A DNA stretch of 64,000 bases. Source: Ignavibacteriota bacterium (GTDB lineage Bacteria > Bacteroidota > Ignavibacteria > UBA10030 > UBA6906). Of the stretch, positions 17,214 through 28,148 are shown in pieces. The translations under genes and the position numbers were made by a program. The stretch's first letter is position 1. Every line of letters begins with the position of its first letter. Location: assembly GCA_016707525.1 (NCBI GenBank), contig JADJHP010000001.1, positions 558,001-622,000 on the forward strand, in the 5' to 3' direction. The notes beneath the pieces were generated by a model. That model did no database searches, was not told the DNA's origin, and saw only the letters and a program-made list of their open reading frames with translations.

Positions 17214-18172
17214 TCGTCCTTCGTTCCTTTGAATCTCTCCGCCGGGAAAAGAACTCGGTGGTCACCGTCGGGACATTCGACGGCATTCATCTGGCACACC
17301 GCGAGATCATCCGCGAGGTGGTCCATCGCGCCCGCATGCGCGAAGGACGGAGTGTGGTGGTGACATTCGATCCGCACCCGAAAGAGGTGGTGACCCGCTC
17401 GCGCGGGCCGGTGCAACTGCTGTCGACGCTCGATGAACGCATCGCCTTGCTCGATGCTCTGCACGTGGACATGTTCCTCGTCATCCCGTTCACCTGGGAG
17501 TTCTCCCGGATGACCGCAGGCGAGTTCTACCGCAGCATCATCGATGCACGGGTCGGCGTGAGCGAGGTGGTCGTCGGGTATGACCACATGTTCGGCCGCG
17601 ACAGGGAAGCCGGGACGGAGTCGTTGATGGCGCTCGGTCGGGACCTGGATTTTTCGGTCTTCACGGCGCATCCGCTGACGCTCGATGGAGAGGCGATCAG
17701 CAGCACGAGGATCCGTCAGGCACTGGAGGCGGGCGACGTCACGCGCGCCGAAGGGATGCTGGGCCATCCGTACCAGCTTGCAGGTGTGGTGGTGGGGGGC
17801 GACAGGCGCGGCCGGACCCTCGGGTTCCCGACAGCGAACCTGGATCCGGACGCGACGAAGAAGATCGTCCCCGGCAACGGCGTGTATGTGGTGCGTGCCG
17901 GCGTCGGTGTCACGCAGGCATATGGCATCATGAATATTGGCGTGCGGCCGACGGTCAGTTCCGGCGTGCAACGCGTCATTGAAGTGCACCTGTTGGATTT
18001 TTCACGCGATATCTACGGCGAACGCATTGCGGTCACGTTTCTGCGGCGGCTCCGCGACGAAAAGAAGTTCGGCTCCGTGCAGGAACTGGTAGAGCAGCTG
18101 GACAGGGACCGCGAGGATGCGCGTCGGTTGATATCGGCATTGTCGTACTCGTCAACTCAAAACAAGGAGTAA
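17210..18172 (+). CDS. ribF: bifunctional riboflavin kinase/FAD synthetase
   Basis: 320 residues. The N-terminal adenylyltransferase domain shows VVTVGTFDGIHLAHREII, FDPHPKEVV and the C-terminal ISSTRIRQALEAGD signature; the riboflavin kinase domain follows from about residue 190 with GGDRRGRTLGFPTANL and the catalytic-region NIGVRPTV. It converts riboflavin to FMN and then FAD in the cytoplasm. ATG at 17210 overlaps the truB TGA as ATGA. Confidence 0.95.
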   Translation: MIVLRSFESLRREKNSVVTVGTFDGIHLAHREIIREVVHRARMREGRSVVVTFDPHPKEVVTRSRGPVQLLSTLDERIALLDALHVDMFLVIPFTWEFSRMTAGEFYRSIIDARVGVSEVVVGYDHMFGRDREAGTESLMALGRDLDFSVFTAHPLTLDGEAISSTRIRQALEAGDVTRAEGMLGHPYQLAGVVVGGDRRGRTLGFPTANLDPDATKKIVPGNGVYVVRAGVGVTQAYGIMNIGVRPTVSSGVQRVIEVHLLDFSRDIYGERIAVTFLRRLRDEKKFGSVQELVEQLDRDREDARRLISALSYSSTQNKE

Positions 18173-18178
18173 TACGTC

Positions 18179-18448
18179 ATGGCTGTAACGAAGGAGATGA
18201 AAGCCGAGATCGTCACGAAGTTCGGGAACGGTTCGGCGGATACGGGGAAGCCCGAGGTTCAGGTCGCATTGCTGACCGCACGCATCAACGACCTCACACC
18301 CCACTTCGAGAAATTTCCGAAGGATCACCATTCGCGCGTCGGCCTCCTGAAGATGGTCGGCAAGCGTCGCCGCTTGCTGGATTATCTCCGTGAGAAGAAC
18401 ATCGACCGCTACCGGAAGGTCATCGAAGCGCTGCAGCTGCGCAAGTAG
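18179..18448 (+). CDS. rpsO: 30S ribosomal protein S15
   Basis: 89 residues, exactly the usual S15 length. S15 binds the central domain of 16S rRNA early in 30S assembly. Diagnostic segments are SADTGKPEVQVALLTARINDLTPHFE, KDHHSRVGLLKMVGKRRRLLDYL and the C-terminal YRKVIEALQLRK. A strong AAGGAG ribosome-binding site lies just upstream. It is followed after 36 bases by pnp, the conserved rpsO-pnp pair. Confidence 0.97.
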   Translation: MAVTKEMKAEIVTKFGNGSADTGKPEVQVALLTARINDLTPHFEKFPKDHHSRVGLLKMVGKRRRLLDYLREKNIDRYRKVIEALQLRK

Positions 18449-18484
18449 GACACAAGGGTCGAAAGCGACCAGAAAGAAGAGAGC

Positions 18485-20692
<2,208 letters not shown>

Positions 20693-20715
20693 GCGCCACC
20701 TGCTGTAACGAACAA

Positions 20716-20766
20716 GGACGCAACAGGGAACCGGTGAACCGGGGATCTGTTGCGTCCTCTGTTTTT
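20716..20766 (+). terminator. rho-independent terminator of the rimP-pnp operon
   Basis: GGACGCAACAG (20716-20726) pairs perfectly with CTGTTGCGTCC (20747-20757), with an inner CCGG-tgaa-CCGG hairpin, followed by TCTGTTTTT. The downstream bshC gene is convergent. A second inverted repeat, CCGCGGCG-ag-CGCCGCGG, lies directly behind it and may help stop transcription from the other side. Confidence 0.85.
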
Positions 20767-20802
20767 CCCGCGGCGAGCGCCGCGGGGAGAGCGGGAAGGC
20801 TC

Positions 20803-22443
20803 CTAGAGCGAAAGGACCTGGTGCTGGAAGCCGTTGATATCGATCTCGCCTGCAAGCCACTTCATGAAGCCGGGGCCGTACTTGTTCAGGAAATAGACGA
20901 TGTTGACCTGACGTTCCTGCAGCGTTCCTCCGGGGAGGACCGAAGCTACGGCACGTTCGATCTGCCGTACTGCGGTCTCGTTCCGCTTCTTCTGTGCCCC
21001 GATGCTCTTCTCCTTCAACTGGCCGAGGCTTCCTTCGATCTTCCCGGCGACATTCTCCAGTGCACCCAGCAGCGTCGGATCGAGTTCCTTGAGGCCGAAT
21101 CGCAGTTCATTCAACTGCGTCTGAATGCCTTTTCCCGTGCGATCGAAGAGATCGTCCAGTTTGATCTCGGAGATCTGTTCGAGGATCCGGTTCGTCAGGA
21201 CCGTGGGGTCGCCATACAGTTCCTGGATCTCCAGGGAATACTTCTCGAGAACCCGCCGGACGCGTTCCTCGACCACCGTTGCACTCGCTCGCGGGTAGAG
21301 GATCGGCTGCGGCACCCCGAAGTGTGCATACAGCGGCGTGAGCTGCGCGTGATAGGCAACCTCGGAAGGGCCGGCAACATACGCGACGGTCGGGAGAAGC
21401 GTGTCCTGCACGATCGGGCGCAGGATGACATTCGGACTCAATTGCTCCGGTGTGTCCCTCGCGATCGTTGCAAGTTCTTCGGGCGTGAGAAAATGCCGCG
21501 TGCCCCGCAGACTGAAATCGTGCTCCCGGGGTTCGATGGAGTACCGTCCGCCCTTGTGAAAGAGGAAGAGGTTCACGGACTTCGGCTTCACCTGCGCATG
21601 GTACGTCTTCTCGAGCTCTGCGCTCTGTCCGATCACGATCTGCGATGATGCAGGGAATTCCGTGATCTCCCGCAAGAAGAGAGGGGAGAGCTGCTTCTTC
21701 AGGGCCGGATGATTGACGGACATGAAGACCAATCCATCATCGGGGAAGAGGCGGTTGAGCCAGCGTGCGAACGCCTCATTGAAGGAGACCCCTTCGGCGT
21801 AGCATTCCCGGATCGAGGCCATGAGGGACGCCGTGAATTCGGTGGGTTGCAGTCCCTTCTCCATTGCATCGAGGACGCCGGCCATCGAGGAGTCGAAGCG
21901 GATCTCACCGACCGGACCCGGGTTCCGTTCCGGGAGGATGCCCCCGGGGAGGTACTCGAATTTCGCGAGTGTCCCGGAAGGATCCGGGAACTGCGCGTAG
22001 TGCATTTCGGCGAAATCGTGATCCTCACCTTCGAGCCAGAAGACCGGCACGAATGTGAACAGGGGATACTTCTCCTGCAGCCGTGCCGCGAGCTGGATGG
22101 TTGTCAGGGTCTTCAGCACGGTGTAGAATGCGCCCCCCAGAATGCCGACCTGCTGGCCTGTCACAACGGCGTACGTGGCCGGGTTCTCGAGCGCAGCGAT
22201 ATGCTGCATGGTCCTGGGCGACGCTCCCAGGCGCTCGTTCTGTTCCCGGAGCACGCCAGCAACCACGGTGCGGTCGCGGGTGTGTTCCTGCTGCAGCCGG
22301 AGGATCGCCTCGAACCCGCTGTTCTCCCGGAAGCTGATCGGGTAGAACGGGCGGGACGGAGGGGCCCCGGAAATGAAATCAAGGAACAATTCAGAGTATC
22401 CGCCTGCGGCGGACGGTAGGCGGGAGTATTCTATCCAGGTCAT
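20803..22443 (-). CDS. bshC: bacillithiol biosynthesis cysteine-adding enzyme BshC
   Basis: 546 residues, the family size. BshC ligates cysteine to glucosaminyl-malate in the last step of bacillithiol synthesis. Recognisable segments are YAVVTGQQVGILGGAFYTVLKTLTTIQLA, FVPVFWLEGEDHDFAEM and YVAGPSEVAYHAQL, followed by a C-terminal coiled-coil region. The frame is open to 22587, but a promoter (TTGAAA-N17-GATATT) ends six bases before the ATG at 22443 and homologues begin there, so that start is chosen. The bshA and bshB genes are not in this window. Confidence 0.9.
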   Translation of the reverse strand: MTWIEYSRLPSAAGGYSELFLDFISGAPPSRPFYPISFRENSGFEAILRLQQEHTRDRTVVAGVLREQNERLGASPRTMQHIAALENPATYAVVTGQQVGILGGAFYTVLKTLTTIQLAARLQEKYPLFTFVPVFWLEGEDHDFAEMHYAQFPDPSGTLAKFEYLPGGILPERNPGPVGEIRFDSSMAGVLDAMEKGLQPTEFTASLMASIRECYAEGVSFNEAFARWLNRLFPDDGLVFMSVNHPALKKQLSPLFLREITEFPASSQIVIGQSAELEKTYHAQVKPKSVNLFLFHKGGRYSIEPREHDFSLRGTRHFLTPEELATIARDTPEQLSPNVILRPIVQDTLLPTVAYVAGPSEVAYHAQLTPLYAHFGVPQPILYPRASATVVEERVRRVLEKYSLEIQELYGDPTVLTNRILEQISEIKLDDLFDRTGKGIQTQLNELRFGLKELDPTLLGALENVAGKIEGSLGQLKEKSIGAQKKRNETAVRQIERAVASVLPGGTLQERQVNIVYFLNKYGPGFMKWLAGEIDINGFQHQVLSL

Positions 22444-22449
22444 ATGCCG

Positions 22450-22478
22450 AATATCGGCAAAATACCCGTTGCTTTCAA
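22450..22478 (-). promoter_or_regulatory. promoter of bshC
   Basis: Minus strand: -35 TTGAAA (22473-22478), 17-base spacer, -10 GATATT (22450-22455). The ATG at 22443 is only 6 bases further, so transcription would start at or next to the initiation codon. The opposite strand carries a weaker TTGCTT-N17-TAACAT (22469-22497) that could drive the respiratory operon. Confidence 0.55.
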
Positions 22479-22653
22479 GTCCAAACTTTTGTAACATTTG
22501 GCGAATTCGTAACGCCGGTACGCTCCTGTCGAGTACTTCATTTCGTGTTCCTTGTAAGTCGTTGATCCCTCTGCTCATGCAGTCCATCGACCGCTCGGTT
22601 CACGCAGGGGTGCGTCCGGCTTCATCCCCTCGCTCCACCTGTCATGAGTGCAT

Positions 22654-23223
22654 ATGAAGAAGGCATGGCTTGATCATACCCTCAAGGTCCGCGTTCCGTT
22701 GATCATGATGGTTGCGGTCGGATCGTTCATTGCCACCTACTACCTCTCGCGGAGCGAAAGGGACGGCGTGGGCTATGCCCCCGTCCAGCCTATCGCGTTC
22801 TCGCACAAGTTGCATGCGGGGACGATGCAGATCGACTGCAAGTACTGTCATACGGGCGTCACCTCATCGCGCCACGCCACCGTGCCTGCAGCTTCCACCT
22901 GCATGAACTGCCATGCCGTCGCACGCAAGACCCGTCCTGAGATCATCAAGCTCACAAAATTCTACGAAGAAGGTACCGCCATTCCGTGGAAGCGTGTCCA
23001 TCGCGTCCCGGACTACGCCTACTTCAACCACAGCGCCCATGTGAACAAAGGGATCGACTGCGCACATTGTCACGGTGCGGTCCAGAACATGGATGTCCTC
23101 ACGCAGATCCAGCCGTTCACCATGGGCGCATGTCTCGATTGTCACCGGAACGCACCCACACGTCTCGCGTCGATCAAGGACGTCAAGCGCGGCCCGGAAT
23201 ACTGCAATGCCTGTCACCGGTAG
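22654..23223 (+). CDS. actA: alternative complex III, pentaheme cytochrome c subunit ActA
   Basis: 189 residues from the ATG at 22654 (a GTG at 22648 is also in frame). One N-terminal membrane helix (VPLIMMVAVGSFIATYYL) anchors a periplasmic domain with five CxxCH heme motifs: CKYCH, CMNCH, CAHCH, CLDCH and CNACH. Pentaheme ActA is the electron-exit subunit of ACIII, a quinol:cytochrome c oxidoreductase unrelated to cytochrome bc1. It is the first gene of the 15-kb respiratory operon. No convincing close promoter is visible; a weak TTGCTT-N17-TAACAT lies about 150 bases upstream. Confidence 0.92.
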   Translation: MKKAWLDHTLKVRVPLIMMVAVGSFIATYYLSRSERDGVGYAPVQPIAFSHKLHAGTMQIDCKYCHTGVTSSRHATVPAASTCMNCHAVARKTRPEIIKLTKFYEEGTAIPWKRVHRVPDYAYFNHSAHVNKGIDCAHCHGAVQNMDVLTQIQPFTMGACLDCHRNAPTRLASIKDVKRGPEYCNACHR

Positions 23224-23233
23224 GAGAGACCCG

Positions 23234-23452
23234 ATGTCGTTGCCCGAAACGAGGAACCCTGGCACCGCTGTTCGCCGCAGATCGTTTCTTGCGCGGACAG
23301 CTGCCGCGATCGTTGCCGGAGTTGCTGCCGGCAACATCTTCCGGCTTCCAGCGATCGTGTCCGCCGCATCCAAGAACGATGCGCATGTGACCGTCCGCCC
23401 TCATCCTCACGCCGTTCCACGGACCAATGCGAGGCCGTCGTCCCATGAATGA
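23234..23452 (+). CDS. small twin-arginine signal protein between actA and actB
   Basis: 72 residues. A twin-arginine motif (RRRSFLART) is followed by a hydrophobic segment (AAIVAGVAAGNIF) and then only about 35 residues, rich in His, Pro and Arg. A good ribosome-binding site (TAGGAGAG) precedes ATG. The stop overlaps the actB start region by 8 bases, so it is translated within the ACIII operon. It has no cofactor motif. It could be a small accessory subunit, a remnant of a split actB leader, or a Tat-dependent chaperone-like peptide; I cannot decide. Confidence 0.6.
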   Translation: MSLPETRNPGTAVRRRSFLARTAAAIVAGVAAGNIFRLPAIVSAASKNDAHVTVRPHPHAVPRTNARPSSHE

Positions 23453-26400
23453 GAAGAACCACTGGCGCAGTCTCCGTGACCTGCAGGATGCGGGGGCGAC
23501 GGAAGAACGCAAGGCTCGTGAATTCGAACCGGGCGTCACCGACGCGTTCGATCCGTCGGAGATGTCGCCGCTGTCACGCAAGCAGTTCCTTGCGTTGATG
23601 GCCGCATCCGCTGCCTTCAGTGCGGCGGGGTGCACGAACTATCGCGACAAAGGGGAGATCGTCCCGTACAGCAAGAAGCCCGAAGACATCACCCCGGGCC
23701 GGCCGCTGTACTACGCATCCACCTGCACGGGCTGCAAACAGTCGTGCGGCACCCTGATCAAGACCCGCGAAGGACGTCCTGTGAAAGTGGACGGCAATCC
23801 TGACCATCCGATCAATCGCGGGCGGCTGTGTGCGACCGGACAGGCAACGCTCCTGCAGATGTACGACCCGGCACGCCTGCGTCAGCCGCACACCGGCGCG
23901 GCCTCCGCGCACTCCGGCGATGTTACGTGGGAGAGGGTCGACACGGAAGCCGTCCAGCAGCTGGCGGCCTGCATTCGCGACGGAAAGCAGGTGGTCCTGG
24001 TCACCGGCCCGCAGACATCCCCCTCGGCCAGGAAGGTCATCGCCGATTTCAAAGCGGCATTCCCGACAACGCGCGTGCTGACGTATGATCGACTCCATGA
24101 GGAATCGCGTCGCCGCGGGTGGGAACGCACCTATGGTGGCGGGTCCGTGCCCGCGATCGCGTGGCAGAAAGCGCGCGTGATCGTGACGCTGGAAGCGGAT
24201 ATTCTCGGAGCGGAAGGTTCCGTGGTGGAACAGACGGGCGCGTTCTCATCAGGCCGGGATGTGGCACGCCCGGATGAGTTCATCCGTCTGTACGCCGTTG
24301 AAGGTGCGATGTCGTTGACCGGTACGAACGCGGACTATCGCATTCGGTTGACGCCTGCGGGACAGCTCGAGTTCGTGCTTGCGCTTCTTCACGAGATCGG
24401 GCGGAAACTGAATATCAAGACCACGCAGTATCCTTCGGGGCGGGGACTCGATGTGCTGGCGAGCGCCCATGGCATCGCCGGGGCAACCCTTGTGCACATG
24501 GTCGACGATCTGCTCGCCGCACGCGGCAAGGCGATCGTGTATGCAGGTGCGGCGCACGGCGCGGACATGCATGCTGCCGTCAATGTCGTGAATGAGCTCC
24601 TGGGGAATACCGCGCTGTATGGCGCAGCACGCAGCGCCGATGCCGCCGCGGTGTCGCCGGCCGGAGAATTCAGCGCGGTCGTCGCGGATATGAACGCCGG
24701 CAAGGTCGGCTTCGTTGCGCATCTCGATGTGAATCCTGTCTACCATCTTCCGCCATCGCTCGGCTATGCCGCTGCGCTTGCGAAGGTGCCGTTGACCATC
24801 GCCCTCGTCGAATCGGAGAATGAGACCGCCACCGCCTGCACATACATGCTTCCGATCCACTCGATGTTCGAAGCATGGGGGGATCACAGCGTGCGCGAAG
24901 GCGTGGTCTCACTCCAGCAACCCGTTGTGGCGCCGCTCTATACCACACGCCAGAAGGAAGCGGTGCTTCTCCGCTGGATGAGCGCTTCCGGACCCTTCAA
25001 CGAGTCCGCCTACCGCGACCACGTGAAGAAGTATTGGGAAACGGCGATCTATCCTCTGGCCGGTACGAATGCCGACTTCGCGGCGTTCTGGCAGTCCTCA
25101 TTGCACGATGGTGTGATCGAACTCGCACCGGCGCCGACGACACGGCCGGCACTGCGCGCGGATGTCCTGGCAGGGATCCAGGTCGCAGCTTCTGCCGGTC
25201 TCGCCGTGCTGGTGACGCCAGCTCCGTACATCGGCGACGGCGCATTCAGCAACAACGGGTGGCTGCAGGAACTGCCGCATCCGGTCTCCAAGATCGTCTG
25301 GGACAACTACGCTGCCATCGCGCCGGCGACGGCGAAACGGCTCGGCGTGAAATCAGATGATCGGATCGCGGTGACGACGGCCAACGGGAACGTGACCCTG
25401 CCGGTGTTCGAGCAGCCCGGCACGGCAGAAGACCTCATTAGCGTCTCTCTCGGGTATGGCCGGACGAACGCTGGCCCGGTCGGTTCCGGTGTCGGGTCGG
25501 ACGTGACACCTCTGCTGTCGCTTGCGGCGCTGAACGGTGCGCGGGTGATCGCTGCGTCATCCGTGACGAAGGTTGAGGGTTCGTATCCGCTGGCGTCGAC
25601 CCAGGAACACCATTCGCTCGATGACACCTTCGTGAAGGATTTCCACCTGAAGCGGCACATCATTCAGGAGGGAACGCTTGAGCAGTACAGGAAGGACCCG
25701 CACTCTCTCGGGATCGAACGCAAGGAGTACGAAAGCATCAGTCCGCGCGTGGAGTACACCGGACTGAAGTGGGGGATGGCGATCGATCTGAACAAGTGTA
25801 CGGGGTGCAATGCCTGCGTCGCCGGATGTAACGTGGAGAATAATCTTCCGGTCGTGGGCCGCGAACAGGTCGCCAAGGGGCGGGAGATGCAGTGGATCCG
25901 CATCGACCGTTACTACAGCGGCACGCCGGAAGAGCCTGTTGCGAGCCATCAGCCGATGCTCTGTCAGCACTGCGACAATGCTCCCTGCGAGAATGTCTGT
26001 CCGGTGGTGGCGACGAACCACAGTCCGGATGGACTGAACCAGATGATCTACAACCGGTGCGTCGGAACGAAGTACTGTTCGAACAACTGTCCGTATAAAG
26101 TGCGCCGGTTCAACTTCTTCAACTTCCGCGACCACTTTGCGGACGGCTACCAGCAGGAAGAGCCGCTGAACCTGATGCATAATCCGGAGGTCACTGTGCG
26201 TTCGCGCGGTGTCATGGAGAAATGCACGTTCTGCGTACAGCGGATCATGGACGCCCGCCAGGTGGCAACGGAGCAGGGAAGGACCATCGAGGGGAAAGAT
26301 GTGCAGACGGCGTGCCAGCAGGCCTGCCCGGCGCGCGCGATCGAGTTCGGCAACGTCCTCGACCCCGCCTCCCCGGTGTCCGGACTGCGTGAACACCCGT

Positions 26401-26492
26401 TGGGCTATGATGTGCTCGGCGAACTGAACGTGCGCCCCAACGTCACGTACATCGCAAGGTTACGGAACATCCACTCGGAGAAGAGCGCGTGA
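23445..26492 (+). CDS. actB: alternative complex III, iron-sulfur/molybdopterin-like subunit ActB
   Basis: 1015 residues. The N-terminus (HWRSLRDLQD) is typical of ActB; a Tat-like SRKQFLALMAASAAFSAAGC follows. Residues about 85-720 resemble a molybdopterin oxidoreductase, which in ACIII carries no Mo cofactor. Four cysteines (Cys94, 97, 101, 129; C-x2-C-x3-C-x27-C) keep the spacing of an N-terminal [4Fe-4S] motif. From about residue 770 an NrfC-type ferredoxin domain follows, with CTGCNACVAGC, CQHCDNAPCENVC, CVGTKYCSNNC and CTFC...CQQAC motifs for four clusters. It passes electrons from quinol toward the hemes. Starts inside the small Tat gene and overlaps actC by 4 bases. Confidence 0.93.
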   Translation: MNEKNHWRSLRDLQDAGATEERKAREFEPGVTDAFDPSEMSPLSRKQFLALMAASAAFSAAGCTNYRDKGEIVPYSKKPEDITPGRPLYYASTCTGCKQSCGTLIKTREGRPVKVDGNPDHPINRGRLCATGQATLLQMYDPARLRQPHTGAASAHSGDVTWERVDTEAVQQLAACIRDGKQVVLVTGPQTSPSARKVIADFKAAFPTTRVLTYDRLHEESRRRGWERTYGGGSVPAIAWQKARVIVTLEADILGAEGSVVEQTGAFSSGRDVARPDEFIRLYAVEGAMSLTGTNADYRIRLTPAGQLEFVLALLHEIGRKLNIKTTQYPSGRGLDVLASAHGIAGATLVHMVDDLLAARGKAIVYAGAAHGADMHAAVNVVNELLGNTALYGAARSADAAAVSPAGEFSAVVADMNAGKVGFVAHLDVNPVYHLPPSLGYAAALAKVPLTIALVESENETATACTYMLPIHSMFEAWGDHSVREGVVSLQQPVVAPLYTTRQKEAVLLRWMSASGPFNESAYRDHVKKYWETAIYPLAGTNADFAAFWQSSLHDGVIELAPAPTTRPALRADVLAGIQVAASAGLAVLVTPAPYIGDGAFSNNGWLQELPHPVSKIVWDNYAAIAPATAKRLGVKSDDRIAVTTANGNVTLPVFEQPGTAEDLISVSLGYGRTNAGPVGSGVGSDVTPLLSLAALNGARVIAASSVTKVEGSYPLASTQEHHSLDDTFVKDFHLKRHIIQEGTLEQYRKDPHSLGIERKEYESISPRVEYTGLKWGMAIDLNKCTGCNACVAGCNVENNLPVVGREQVAKGREMQWIRIDRYYSGTPEEPVASHQPMLCQHCDNAPCENVCPVVATNHSPDGLNQMIYNRCVGTKYCSNNCPYKVRRFNFFNFRDHFADGYQQEEPLNLMHNPEVTVRSRGVMEKCTFCVQRIMDARQVATEQGRTIEGKDVQTACQQACPARAIEFGNVLDPASPVSGLREHPLGYDVLGELNVRPNVTYIARLRNIHSEKSA

Positions 26493-27859
26493 GTACCGCC
26501 GTCGTCGACTACACCCGCGAAGAATCTGTTGTCGCAGGACGCCCGACCGCATCGGAGATCGATCAGGTCGTCAGCGGACCGTTGGACCGCATCCCGACCC
26601 GCCCATGGTGGATCGCCATCGGTGTGACCTCCACGATGCTCACGATCGGTCTTGTCTGTTTCGGGATCAGCTTCTGGTACGGCCTGGGTATGTGGGGCGT
26701 GAATCAGCCGATCTCCTGGGGCTTCGATATCGTGAACTTCGTGTTCTGGGTCGGTATCGGGCACGCCGGCACGCTGATCTCCGCCATCCTTTTCCTTCTC
26801 CGTCAGCGGTGGAGAAACGGTATCGCCCGCTTCGCAGAGGCCATGACGATCTTCGCCGTCATGTGCGCGGCGATCTTTCCGTTGCTGCACACCGGGCGGC
26901 CCTGGCTGCCATTGTACCTGTCCCCGTATCCGAATCAGCACGCGCTGTGGGTGAACTTCACGTCCCCGCTGCTGTGGGATGTGTTCGCGGTGTCGACATA
27001 TTTCACCGTCTCCGCGGTCTTCTGGTATCTTGGCCTGGTACCGGATTTCGCGACGCTCCGGGATCGTACGACCCAGCCGGTGAAGAAGGTGATCTATTCG
27101 ATCTGCAGCCTCGGATGGCGCCATTCCAGCCGCCACTGGCATCACTTCGAGCGCGCGTATCTGATCCTTGCCGGTTTCGCTACACCGCTTGTGCTCTCGG
27201 TGCACACCATTGTGAGTTTTGACTTCGCGGTCTCCGTCATTCCGGGATGGCACACGACGATCTTCCCACCGTACTTCGTGGCAGGCGCCGTGTTCTCCGG
27301 CTTCGCGATGGTGCAGAATTCGCTCATTGTCGTGCGACACCTCTTCAACCTGAAGCATCTCATCACTCTGGATACGCTCGAGAAGATGAATAAGGTCATG
27401 ATCCTGACCGGGAGCATGGTGGGGTATGCGTACGGGATGGAGTTCTTCATCGCGTGGTACAGTGGGAGCCAGTTCGAGACGTTCGTGTTCATCAACCGTG
27501 CCCTCGGGCCGTATGCCTGGGCGTACTGGACCATGATCTCCTGCAACGTGATCTTCCCGCAGCTGTTCTGGTCGAAACGGATCCGCCGCTCGATCCCCGC
27601 GATGTTCGTCATCGCGGTCTTCGTCAACGTCGGCATGTGGTTCGAGCGGTTCGTGATCATCGTGACGTCGCTGTCGCGCGACTACTTGCCGTCCAGCTGG
27701 GGCCACTACACCCCGAGCCTCGTCGACATCGGGATCTTCATCGGCAGTCTCGGCCTGTTCTTCACCCTGATCCTGCTCTTCGTCCGTGTCCTGCCGGTGA
27801 TCTCGCTTGCGGAGATCAAAGCGGTAGTGCCGGGTGCGCAGCCGGAACACCACTCGTAA
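26489..27859 (+). CDS. actC: alternative complex III, NrfD-like membrane subunit ActC
   Basis: 456 residues, about ten membrane helices, NrfD/PsrC family. ActC holds a quinol-binding site on the periplasmic side and contacts ActB. Landmarks are the N-terminal FGISFWYGLGMWGVNQPISWGF, the GHAGTLISAILFLLR helix and the FERAYLILAGFATPLVLSVHTIVSFDFA segment. GTGA start/stop overlap with actB gives tight coupling. The closing helix and tail follow the known ActC pattern. Confidence 0.92.
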   Translation: MSTAVVDYTREESVVAGRPTASEIDQVVSGPLDRIPTRPWWIAIGVTSTMLTIGLVCFGISFWYGLGMWGVNQPISWGFDIVNFVFWVGIGHAGTLISAILFLLRQRWRNGIARFAEAMTIFAVMCAAIFPLLHTGRPWLPLYLSPYPNQHALWVNFTSPLLWDVFAVSTYFTVSAVFWYLGLVPDFATLRDRTTQPVKKVIYSICSLGWRHSSRHWHHFERAYLILAGFATPLVLSVHTIVSFDFAVSVIPGWHTTIFPPYFVAGAVFSGFAMVQNSLIVVRHLFNLKHLITLDTLEKMNKVMILTGSMVGYAYGMEFFIAWYSGSQFETFVFINRALGPYAWAYWTMISCNVIFPQLFWSKRIRRSIPAMFVIAVFVNVGMWFERFVIIVTSLSRDYLPSSWGHYTPSLVDIGIFIGSLGLFFTLILLFVRVLPVISLAEIKAVVPGAQPEHHS

Positions 27860-27878
27860 CGGTGAATGTGAGATCGAC

Positions 27879-28148
27879 ATGACACAGAGAAGCATGGACA
27901 CTCCCTTATACAGTATCACGGCGCTCTTCCCGACGCCGGACGCCTTGATGCAGGCGGTGGCAGCCACCGTGAAGGCAGGGTACACCCGCTACGATGTCCA
28001 CGCGCCGTACCCGGTGCATGGCATCGAACGGGCCATGAAACTGAAGACCTCGCCTCTGGGCTATTTCGCCCTTGCCTTCGGCCTTCTTGGCGCGGTCGGG
28101 GCCGTGGGCCTGATGACCTGGGTGACCCTCGTGGACTACCCCTCGTGA
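27879..28148 (+). CDS. actD: ActD (DUF3341), N-terminal part; frame broken at 28139-28148
   Basis: 89 residues covering the first half of ActD: the DUF3341 core (TPDALMQAVAATVKAGYTRYDVHAPYPVHGIE) and its first membrane helix (PLGYFALAFGLLGAVGAVGLM). Family members continue with DYPL-V-GGKPF; here the frame reads DYPS and stops at TGA 28146-28148. Adding one C to CCCC (28139-28142) would join it to the next frame in register. As it stands, the next gene begins with GTG overlapping the stop (GTGA), and the break falls in the loop between the two ActD helices, so a functional split is conceivable. Confidence 0.8.
   Translation: MTQRSMDTPLYSITALFPTPDALMQAVAATVKAGYTRYDVHAPYPVHGIERAMKLKTSPLGYFALAFGLLGAVGAVGLMTWVTLVDYPS

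Noticed and set aside
28139..28148. Programmed -1 frameshift in actD as the main explanation
   Set aside because: No X-XXY-YYZ slippery heptamer or downstream stem is evident, and similar C-run breaks occur in three unrelated genes; an indel is simpler.
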